Assembly (NCBI RefSeq): GCF_002920535.1
Contig: NZ_PQSS01000048.1
Span: 1 to 57,002 of the forward strand
From: Streptomyces sp. Ru71
Lineage (GTDB): Bacteria > Actinomycetota > Actinomycetes > Streptomycetales > Streptomycetaceae
DNA: 57,002 nucleotides
Reading direction: 5' to 3'
The first letter of the stretch is position 1. Each line of letters starts with the position of its first letter. This document shows, one piece after another, positions 35,421 through 44,027 of the stretch. Below the pieces are notes generated by a model. It searched no databases. It saw only the letters and a list, made by a program, of their open reading frames with translations, and had not been told where the DNA came from. The position numbers and the translations under genes are program-made.

Positions 35421-35729
35421 TCAGGCGGAGAAGCTGCCGCTGCCGGCCGCGACGTGTGATCCGTAGCTGGGCTGGACGGTGAGGCCGGGCGTCAGGCAGA
35501 ACGGGTCGGCGTAGATCGTGACCGGACGGTCGGTGCGGTTGGCCAGCACGTGCGCGTCCGCCGGAAGCTTGTAGCAGCCGCTCGGGTCCGGGTAGACGGC
35601 CAGCGGTGTCAACTCCGTTCCGAACACGACGACTTCGCCGGACTCGGCGGCCGCGGCCGTCCCCGGGGCGGCACTCATGGCGAGCAGGGCGGCGGTCATG
35701 GCCAGCAGCAGGGTCCGGGTACGACGCAT
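35421..35729 (-). CDS. Small secreted protein, unknown function
   Basis: 102 aa with a clear Sec signal peptide (MRRTRTLLLAMTAALLAMSA, cleavage likely after the Ala run near residue 28). The mature part is about 74 aa with two cysteines (SGCYKLP and DPFCLTPG), which could form one disulphide, and a Gly/Ser-rich end. I do not recognise a named family; it could be a cell-wall or extracellular binding protein. AAGGAGA lies 7 bases upstream of the ATG, behind a strong promoter. Confidence 0.75.
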   Translation of the reverse strand: MRRTRTLLLAMTAALLAMSAAPGTAAAAESGEVVVFGTELTPLAVYPDPSGCYKLPADAHVLANRTDRPVTIYADPFCLTPGLTVQPSYGSHVAAGSGSFSA

Positions 35730-35760
35730 GGGCGGTCTCCTTCGAGGTCGTCCTCCACCA

Positions 35761-35789
35761 CCATTATTTGCTGGGCAAAGAACTGTTAA
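35761..35789 (-). promoter_or_regulatory. Promoter of the small secreted protein gene
   Basis: On the minus strand TTAACA (35784-35789) and TAATGG (35761-35766) are separated by exactly 17 bases, a good housekeeping-type promoter. Transcription would start near 35754, giving a leader of about 25 bases that contains the ribosome site. Confidence 0.6.
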
Positions 35790-36149
35790 GCGCAAAGCAT
35801 CTGCCATGCGCTCGAACCAGCGACCTCGTCAAGCTGGATTGACGCCGGGAGGGGTCTGTGGGGTCTGTGGTGCACTTTTGACGCAGGTCGGTGGCGTATC
35901 CCGTGTCCGGCCGAACGGTTGGGAATTCAACGGCACGCATTCACCGATTCTGTGGGGAATGAAGGGAATAGCGCGACGAAGGTGAAATTCGTAGAGGATT
36001 GAAACGGCGGATTCCAGCGATGACCCCCGGGGTGGACCCTCGCCAACTTCCTTGTGCACGGCGTCGATAGCCTGACCGGGCCGCGCAGGGCCGTCGTCGT
36101 CCGGCGGTGCGCGGCGCCGGAGCCGTTCTGTTCTTTCGGAGGTTGAGCG
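35790..36149. other. Intergenic region without a recognised gene
   Basis: About 360 bases between the divergent secreted-protein and SRPBCC genes, with lower GC than the surroundings, especially 35760-36000. Apart from the minus-strand promoter at its left edge and a small ACCCCCGGGGT palindrome near 36030, I see nothing certain. A promoter for the gene at 36150 must lie here but no -35/-10 pair is convincing. Confidence 0.4.
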
Positions 36150-36653
36150 ATGCGTCTTGCCGATGGTCCCGGGGTGGAGTGCGAGATCGAGATAGCCGCC
36201 ACGCCCGAGCGGGTGTGGAAGGTCGTCTCGGACATCGCCACGTCCACCCGCTACAGCCCGGAGCTGCGGGAGGTGGAGTGGCTGGACGGAGCCGACGGGC
36301 CGGCCGTCGGCGCGTGCTTCACCGGCCGCAACCACAACGAGCACCTGGGGGAGTGGCGCACCGTCAGCCGTGTCTCGGCGATGGAGGAGGCGCGGCTGTT
36401 CACCTGGGAGGTGGTGCGGCAGAGCGACCGCGACGGTCAGGCGCTGGCCATCTGGACGTACAGCCTGGAGCCGACCGCCGACGGCACCCGTCTGCGGCAC
36501 GGCATGCGCATCGGTCCCGGCCGCGGCCCGCTGAACGACTTCGTCGAGAAGTACCCGGAGCGGGAGGAGCAGATCGTCGACGGCCGGCTGGGCCTGCTGC
36601 GCGCCGGCATCGAGGCGACGCTGGCCGGGGTGAAGGCCGAGGCCGAGGCGTAG
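36150..36653 (+). CDS. SRPBCC (START/polyketide cyclase-like) family protein
   Basis: 167-aa helix-grip-fold protein starting with the typical ECEIEIAATPERVWKVVSDI segment, followed by YSPELREVEW and a long C-terminal helix around IVDGRLGLLRAGIEATLAG. Members bind hydrophobic ligands in a central cavity and include polyketide cyclases and stress proteins, so a function cannot be assigned. GGAGG at 36138-36142 is 7 bases upstream of the ATG. It is a single-gene unit closed by the hairpin at 36692. Confidence 0.83.
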   Translation: MRLADGPGVECEIEIAATPERVWKVVSDIATSTRYSPELREVEWLDGADGPAVGACFTGRNHNEHLGEWRTVSRVSAMEEARLFTWEVVRQSDRDGQALAIWTYSLEPTADGTRLRHGMRIGPGRGPLNDFVEKYPEREEQIVDGRLGLLRAGIEATLAGVKAEAEA

Positions 36654-36691
36654 CCGGCCTGGTCCGAACCGGGTACCGGCCGTGCCGCCAC

Positions 36692-36725
36692 TGATCCTGA
36701 TGGGCGAACGCGTCCATCAGGATCA
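36692..36725 (+). terminator. Hairpin terminator after the SRPBCC gene
   Basis: TGATCCTGATGG (36692-36703) pairs perfectly with CCATCAGGATCA (36714-36725), giving a 12-bp stem and 10-base loop. There is no T-tract. It separates the SRPBCC gene from the beta-galactosidase promoter. Confidence 0.65.
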
Positions 36726-36745
36726 CACAAACTCCGACAGAATCA

Positions 36746-36774
36746 TTGATCGGACTGTGTTCGGGTTTTAGGGT
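36746..36774 (+). promoter_or_regulatory. Promoter of the beta-galactosidase gene
   Basis: TTGATC (36746-36751) and TAGGGT (36769-36774) are 17 bases apart, close to the housekeeping consensus. Transcription would start near 36781, leaving a leader of about 145 bases before ATG 36926. No operator is obvious in that leader. Confidence 0.5.
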
Positions 36775-36925
36775 GACTCTGGCTCAGTAGCCGCACTGTC
36801 ACCATCAGTTGCCGTTTCGGTCGTCAGTACGTGAGCCCCGCTCCGCACACCCGACAGCAACGAACAGGAACTGACGCACTCTCAGCAACGTGCAGCCCAC
36901 GGTCGTCACGAGGAAGGCCACGGTC

Positions 36926-39900
36926 ATGCCGCACCCGAACGCGTCCCCCTCCGCCCGCCCCGAGCGGACGGTCGTCAGCCGCCGCCGTCTCCTGGAGTCC
37001 TCCGCAGCCGTGCTCGGCGCGCTCGCCCTGTCCGGGCCGCCGTCCGTCGCGGCGCACGCCGCCGGCCCGGGCGAGGCGGCGGACGGCAAGCCGGAGTGGA
37101 ACGGGAACATGGCCCTGTTCCAGGTGGGCACCGAGCCGCCCCACACCACGCTGATGCCGTACGCGAGCCTCGGCCAGGCGCTGAAGGCGGACCGCACCGC
37201 CTCGCCGTACCGGATCGACCTCGACGGGACCTGGAAGTTCGCCTACGCCGACCGCCCCGACGACCGGGACCCCGACTTCCACCGCACCGACCTCGACGAC
37301 CGGGACTGGGACACCATCCCGGTCCCCTCCGTGTGGCAGCTGCACGGCCACGACTTCCCGATCTACGTCAACATCACCTACCCCTACTGGGGCCCCAACG
37401 GCCTCGGCGAGGACCCCCAGCCGCCCGCCGCGCCGACCCGCTACAACCCCGTCGGCCAGTACCGGCGCACCTTCACCGTCCCCGCGGACTGGGCCGACCG
37501 CCGCACCTTCCTGCACTTCGAGGGCGTCAAGTCCGCGCACTACGTGTGGATCAACGGGCAGCTCGTCGGCTACCACGAGGACTCCTACACGCCGGCCGAG
37601 TACGACATCACCGACCATCTCAAGCCCGGCCCCAACCAGATCGCCGTCGAGGTGTACCGCTACTCCGACGGCGACTGGCTGGAGGACCAGGACATGATCC
37701 GGCTGAGCGGCATCTTCCGCTCGGTCTACCTGTACTCCACCCCGCAGGTGCACCTGCGCGACTTCAAGCTGGACACCCCGCTCGGCGACGACTACCGCTC
37801 GGCGGAGCTGAACGTCACCGCGAGCGTGCGCGACTACGGCGGCGAGGGCGGCGGCCGGTACACCGTCGAGACCATGCTGTACGACGCCGGCGGCCACCCG
37901 GTCTGGCCCCGTCCCCTCCAGCTGAGCGCCGACCTCGGCTCCGGCGGCGAGCTGACCGTGCGGGGCGCCCGGGCCGTACCGGACCCGAAGCTCTGGTCGG
38001 CCGAGCGGCCGTACCTCTACACCGCCGTCCTGCAACTGCGCGATGCGGCCGGGAAGGTGACGGAGACCCTCTCGCACCGCGTCGGCCTGCGCGAGTTCGC
38101 GCTCAAGGACGGCCTGATGCGCATCAACGGGCAGCCGGTGTCCTTCCGCGGCACCAACCGCCACGAGATGCACCCCGAACGCGGCACCGCGCTCACCCGC
38201 GCCGACCTGGTGCGCGACATCGAGATCATCAAGCGGATGAACATCAACTCGGTCCGCACCTCGCACTACCCCAACAACCCGCAGTGGCTGGAGCTGGCGG
38301 ACGAGTACGGCCTCTACCTCGTCGACGAGACCAACCTGGAGACGCACGGCATCCGCGACCAGTACCCCGGCAGCCACCCCGAGTGGACCGCCGCCTGCGT
38401 CGCCCGCGCGCAGAACATGGTCCACCGCGACAAGAACCACGCCTCGGTCGTCATCTGGTCCCTCGGCAACGAGGCCGGCGGCGGCAGCACCTTCTCCGCC
38501 ATGCACGACTGGATCCGCTCCTACGACCCCACCCGGGTCATCCAGTACGAGGGCGACGACCGCCCCGGCGTGAGCGACATCCGCTCGGAGATGTACGAGA
38601 GCCCCGCACGCGTGGAGCAGCGGGCCAGGGACACCGCCGACACCCGGCCGTACGTCATGATCGAGTACTGCCACGCGATGGGGAACTCCAACGGCAACTT
38701 CAAGAAGTACTGGGACCTGGTCCGCCGCCACGACGTCCTCCAGGGCGGCTGGATCTGGGACTTCGTCGACCAGTCGCTGAGCTGGCCGACCCCCGCGCGC
38801 ACCCTCCTCACCGAGACCGGCCCGGGCGGCCTGCGCGGCGAGCTCCTCGCGCCCTCCGGTTCCTTCGACCGGGCCAAGGGGATCAGCGGCGCGACCGTCT
38901 TCGCCCGCGACGACCGCCTCGACCTCACCGGCTCGCTCACCCTGGAGGCGTGGATCACCCCGCGCGTCACCGGCTACCACCAGCCGATCCTCGCCAAGGG
39001 CGACACCCAGTACGCGCTCAAACAGACCAACGGCAACCTGGAGTTCTTCATCCACAGCGCCGGCCAGTGGATCACCGCGAGCTGGGCGCTGCCCGCCGAC
39101 TGGACCGGCCGCGAACACCATGTCGCCGGTGTCTTCGACGCGGACGCGGGCACGCTCACCCTCCACGTCGACGGCGTGGTCAGGGCCACCCGCACCACCA
39201 CCCGGCGCCCGACCAGCACCGCCGCGCCGCTCTCCCTCGCCACCGACGTCGACAACATGACGCGCGAGTTCAGCGGCACCATCCGGCGGGCCCGGGTCTA
39301 CGCCCGTGCGCTGAGCGCCGCCGAACTGGCCGGTGAGCGGCGCGGGCCGGGCGACGCCGGGGTGCGGTTCTGGTTCGACGCGGCCACCGTGGGGCTCACC
39401 GAGGCCCAGCCGAAGGAGAAGACGTTCTTCGCCTACGGCGGCGACTGGGGCGACAACCCCAACGACGGCGCCTTCGTCGCGGACGGCATCGTCACCGCCG
39501 ACCGCGCGCACACCGGCAAGGCCGCCGAGATCAAACGGATCTACCAGGCGATCAACGCCGCCCCGGCCGGCGGTGACCCGCGCCGGGTCACCCTCACCAA
39601 CGAGTACCTGTTCACCAACGTCCGGGTGTTCGACGGCCGTTGGGAACTGGTCGCCGACGGCGAGGTCGTGCAGAAGGGCACGCTCACCCGGGACCAGCTG
39701 GACCTCGCGCCGCTCGCGCGCAAGGACGTCACCGTGCCGCTGACCCTGCCGACGAGCCCCGCGCCCGGCACCGAGTACTTCCTCCAGCTCTCCTTCACCA
39801 CCAAGGAGGCCACCCCCTGGGCGAAGGCCGGCTTCGAGGTCGCCCGGCAGCAGATCCCGCTGGACGCCGGCAGCCCGGCGGTGACCCCGGCCCCGCTGAG

Positions 39901-40825
39901 CGGCGTCCCGGCGCTGCGGTACACCGACACGGCGGCGTCCGTCACCGTCACCGGCGACGACCTCACCGTCGCCGTCGACAAGCGCACCGGCCTGATCACC
40001 TCCTACGAGGCCGCCGGGATGCGCCTGCTCACCTCCGGGCCCGTGCCCAACCACTGGCGCGCGCCCACCGACAACGACCACGGCAACGGCCAGCACACCC
40101 GCAACCAGGTCTGGCGCGACGCCGGCGCCCGCCGCACCGTCACCGGCGTCACCGTGCGCCCCCTGCGCGACCGCGCCGTCGAGATCGCGGTGGCCGGCAC
40201 CCTGCCCACCGCGCCGGTCTCGGCGTACACCACCACCTACACCGTGTTCGGCAACGGCGAGATCCGCGTCGACCACACCCTGCACCCGGGCGCCGCGAGC
40301 CTGCCCTACATCCCGGAGGTCGGCACGCTGCTGTTCCTGCCGGAGCGGCTGGAGCATCTGCACTACTACGGGCGCGGCCCGGAGGAGAACTACTGGGACC
40401 GCAACGACGGCACCGACGTCGGCCTGTGGTCCGGGACCGTCTCCGGCCAGTGGACCTCCTACATCCGCCCGCAGGAGAACGGCAACAAGACCGATGTGCG
40501 CTGGGCCGCCCTCACCGACGCCGACGGCCGGGGCCTGCTGGTCGCCGGTGAACCGCTGATCGAGCTCAACGCCTCCCACTTCACCCCGGAGGACCTCTCC
40601 CTGGGCGCCCGCCACGACTACCAGCTCACCCCGCGCAAGGAGGTCGTGCTGCGGGTCAACCACCGCCAGATGGGCGTCGGCGGCGACAACAGCTGGGGCG
40701 CCCACACCCACGACGAGTACAAACTCTTCGCCGACCGCGACTACGCCTACACCTACCGGCTGCGCCCGCTGACGGACCTGGACCGGGCGATGGCGGCGGC
40801 GAGGCGGCCGACCGCGACGCAGTGA
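36926..40825 (+). CDS. lacZ: Secreted GH2 beta-galactosidase with inserted LamG-like domain
   Basis: 1299 aa, about 275 longer than E. coli LacZ. A twin-arginine signal (SRRRLLESSAAVLGALALSG, residues 18-37) predicts export by Tat. Order: sugar-binding domain (~80-270), Ig-like domain, TIM barrel with acid/base Glu516 (WSLGNEAGGG) and nucleophile Glu580 (VMIEYCHAMGNSNG), then a LamG/concanavalin-like domain (~645-808). The barrel sequence resumes at YGGDWGDNPNDGAF, and a beta-sandwich and the Bgal_small_N domain (~1000-1290) follow. In LacZ the WDWVDQS and YGGDFGD segments are nearly adjacent, so the LamG unit is an insertion there. ATG 36926 has GAGGAAGG upstream; GTG 36890 is less likely. 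Confidence 0.9.
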   Translation: MPHPNASPSARPERTVVSRRRLLESSAAVLGALALSGPPSVAAHAAGPGEAADGKPEWNGNMALFQVGTEPPHTTLMPYASLGQALKADRTASPYRIDLDGTWKFAYADRPDDRDPDFHRTDLDDRDWDTIPVPSVWQLHGHDFPIYVNITYPYWGPNGLGEDPQPPAAPTRYNPVGQYRRTFTVPADWADRRTFLHFEGVKSAHYVWINGQLVGYHEDSYTPAEYDITDHLKPGPNQIAVEVYRYSDGDWLEDQDMIRLSGIFRSVYLYSTPQVHLRDFKLDTPLGDDYRSAELNVTASVRDYGGEGGGRYTVETMLYDAGGHPVWPRPLQLSADLGSGGELTVRGARAVPDPKLWSAERPYLYTAVLQLRDAAGKVTETLSHRVGLREFALKDGLMRINGQPVSFRGTNRHEMHPERGTALTRADLVRDIEIIKRMNINSVRTSHYPNNPQWLELADEYGLYLVDETNLETHGIRDQYPGSHPEWTAACVARAQNMVHRDKNHASVVIWSLGNEAGGGSTFSAMHDWIRSYDPTRVIQYEGDDRPGVSDIRSEMYESPARVEQRARDTADTRPYVMIEYCHAMGNSNGNFKKYWDLVRRHDVLQGGWIWDFVDQSLSWPTPARTLLTETGPGGLRGELLAPSGSFDRAKGISGATVFARDDRLDLTGSLTLEAWITPRVTGYHQPILAKGDTQYALKQTNGNLEFFIHSAGQWITASWALPADWTGREHHVAGVFDADAGTLTLHVDGVVRATRTTTRRPTSTAAPLSLATDVDNMTREFSGTIRRARVYARALSAAELAGERRGPGDAGVRFWFDAATVGLTEAQPKEKTFFAYGGDWGDNPNDGAFVADGIVTADRAHTGKAAEIKRIYQAINAAPAGGDPRRVTLTNEYLFTNVRVFDGRWELVADGEVVQKGTLTRDQLDLAPLARKDVTVPLTLPTSPAPGTEYFLQLSFTTKEATPWAKAGFEVARQQIPLDAGSPAVTPAPLSGVPALRYTDTAASVTVTGDDLTVAVDKRTGLITSYEAAGMRLLTSGPVPNHWRAPTDNDHGNGQHTRNQVWRDAGARRTVTGVTVRPLRDRAVEIAVAGTLPTAPVSAYTTTYTVFGNGEIRVDHTLHPGAASLPYIPEVGTLLFLPERLEHLHYYGRGPEENYWDRNDGTDVGLWSGTVSGQWTSYIRPQENGNKTDVRWAALTDADGRGLLVAGEPLIELNASHFTPEDLSLGARHDYQLTPRKEVVLRVNHRQMGVGGDNSWGAHTHDEYKLFADRDYAYTYRLRPLTDLDRAMAAARRPTATQ

Positions 40826-40830
40826 CCCGG

Positions 40831-40873
40831 GGCTCCGCCCGCCGCCCGCCACGGCGGGGCGGCGGGCGGAGCC
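40831..40873 (+). terminator. GC-rich hairpin terminator after beta-galactosidase
   Basis: GGCTCCGCCCGCCGCCC (40831-40847) is exactly complementary to 40857-40873, a 17-bp stem beginning 6 bases after the stop codon. It is a very stable GC-only structure without a T-tract. Confidence 0.7.
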
Positions 40874-41022
40874 GGACCGACGCGGGCACGGCGTCAGCGG
40901 CGGCAGGACCAAGATCACACCGCTGGGCCGGGGGAGATCGGCGATCGGCGTGGCGAGGAGGCGGCCGGGGAGAAACAATCCGTGGGACAGCACTTCACGG
41001 CACACCCGAAAAGGAAGTCCCC

Positions 41023-42424
<1,402 letters not shown>

Positions 42425-42435
<11 letters not shown>

Positions 42436-43621
42436 GGCGGGTCACCGGTGCTCGTCCGGCCAGGGCGAGCACCGGCCCGAGCGCCAGCAGCACCGCCAGG
42501 GCGGCGTACCCGTACGTCAGGGTCGCCGCCGAGGCGACGGCGGCGACCAGCAGCGGCCCGCCCGCGTCGCCCAGCTCCCGGCCCAGCTCGGCCGCGCCCA
42601 TGGTCTGCCCCAGCCGCTCCTTCGGCGTCCCGGCGGCCAGCGCCGCGAACCCCAGCGGCGTGATCAGCCCGGTGCCGACGCCGGTCAGCGCGGCGGCGAG
42701 CAGCACCCCCGCGAGCCCCGGCAGCATCGCGCAGGCCGTCCCGGCCGCCGCCAGCAGCAGCCCCGCGCGCAGCCCGGCGCCCGTGCACAGCCGCCCGGCG
42801 TCCAGCGCCCGCCCGGCCCGCGGCTGCACCACGGCCGCGCACGCCGCCAGCACCGACACCGCCGCGCCCGTCGCCACCGGGCCGAGCCCGGCCGCCCTCC
42901 CGGACACCGGCAGGAAGCCCACCCCGACCGACAGCGCGGCCGTCGCCCCGGCGAGCGCCGCCGTCGGCACCAGGAACAGCGGGTCGGTCAGCCGCCGCGC
43001 CAGGTCCAGCACCGTCTGCCGCCGCTTCGGCAGGGGCGGTACGACGGGCACGGCGGCCCACGCCCAGACGGCTACTGCCGCGCCGAGCACCGCGAGCACC
43101 CCGAACAGCAGCCGCAGCCCGCCGGCCCACACCAGCACCCCGCCCAGCAGCGGGCCCAGCGTGTAGCCGACGGACTTGTGGAAGCCGTAACCGCCGAAGG
43201 CGCGGCCCTGCCGGGCGGCCGGGTTCAGCCGGGACACCAGGGCCGAGGCCGACGGGGAGAACGCCGAGGCCGCCGCGCCCTGCCCGAGTCGCGCCGCCCA
43301 CAGCCAGCCGGTGCGGTCCACGGCGACGTACAGCGCGGAGGCGGCCGCGAAGGCGAGCAGCCCGCCGAGCAGCACCGGGCGGGCCCCGATCCGGTCGGCC
43401 AGCGTGCCGAACAGCGGTTTCAGCAGTACCTCGGCGCCGTCGTACAGCGCGAGCAGGCCGCCGAGGACCAGCAGGGAGGTGACGGCGTCCAGGTCGGCGG
43501 CGCCGAGGCCGGCGGCGATGCCGTGCGCGCCGAAGGCGGTGGTGAAGCCGGCCGCGTACAGCGGCCACATGGCCCGGCGCGGCGGCGCCTGGTCCGGTGG
43601 CGCCTCAGTCGGCGGCGTCAC
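42425..43621 (-). CDS. MFS transporter
   Basis: 398-aa membrane protein with 12 predicted helices and the major facilitator loop 2-3 signature in the form LFGTLADRIGARPVLLGG; a second half-repeat lies after residue ~200. The substrate is unknown; drug or metabolite efflux is typical for this subgroup. The GTG at 43621 (overlapping the ArsR-like gene) is used; ATG 43570 is an alternative that still keeps all helices. Its end overlaps lpdA convergently. Coupling to the ArsR-type gene suggests it may share metal-responsive transcription. Confidence 0.82.
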
Positions 43622-43960
43622 TGAGCCCCAGCCGCAGGTGCTCCACGTGGTAGACGGCCTGGTCGAGGAGTTCGGCCACATGGTGGTCGTGCAGCGCGTA
43701 GACGACCGAGCGGCCGCGCCGTTCGCCGACCACCAGGCCGAGGTTGCGCAGCAGCCGCAGCTGGTGCGAGCACGCGGACTGCTCCATGCCGACCTCGGCC
43801 GCCAACTCGGTCGCGGGCAGCGGGCCTTCGCGCAGCCGCGCCAGGATCAGCAGGCGGGAGGGGTGGACAGGGCCTGGAGGGTGGTCGCCACCTTGGCGAC
43901 GTTGGCGGCGTCCAGACGGACGCGCTCGGTGGCGGGGGTGGTGACGGCTCCATGACCCAT
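43605..43960 (-). pseudogene. ArsR/SmtB-family metal sensor, disrupted by a -1 frameshift
   Basis: From ATG 43960 the frame encodes a normal ArsR N-terminus (ending LQALSTP), then meets TGA at 43847-43849 after 37 residues. The rest of the protein (SRLLILARLREG, TELAAEVGMEQSACSHQLRLLR and so on) continues in another frame to 43605. One missing C in the C-run near 43862 explains this. Restored, it would be 118 aa with an alpha-5 metal site of the CzrA/NmtR type (DHH followed by YHVEH: D-x-H and H-x-x-H ligands). It is divergent from the metal ATPase gene. Either the repressor is inactivated or the base call is wrong. Confidence 0.85.
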
Positions 43961-43966
43961 GGCCGT

Positions 43967-44021
43967 ATCCTACCCACCCCATATGAACAGATGAATGAGT
44001 CTTCATGTGTTCCTGTATGGT
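43967..44021. promoter_or_regulatory. ArsR-type operator with two divergent leaderless promoters
   Basis: GAACAGATGAA (43985-43995) and TTCATGTGTTC (44002-44012) form an 11-bp dyad with one mismatch and a 6-base centre; the ATGAA-N6-TTCAT core resembles SmtB/CzrA/NmtR operators. Leftward, TAGGAT (43967-43972 on the minus strand) is 6 bases from ATG 43960. Rightward, TATGGT (44016-44021) is 6 bases from GTG 44028. Both transcripts should therefore be leaderless, and the dyad covers both -35 regions. Confidence 0.7.
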
Positions 44022-44027
44022 GGCCGG

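Noticed and set aside
35790..36149. A non-coding RNA or riboswitch in the AT-richer gap
   Set aside because: No conserved riboswitch core or convincing promoter-terminator pair was visible.
36824..41005. Very long (1,393-codon) antisense open frame opposite the beta-galactosidase gene
   Set aside because: Repetitive Val/Gly/Ala/Arg composition with no domain, exactly complementary to a well-supported GH2 gene.
43605..43960. Programmed -1 ribosomal frameshifting in the ArsR-type gene
   Set aside because: The junction lacks an X-XXY-YYZ slippery heptamer and a downstream stem positioned for it; a lost C in a C-run explains the data more simply.
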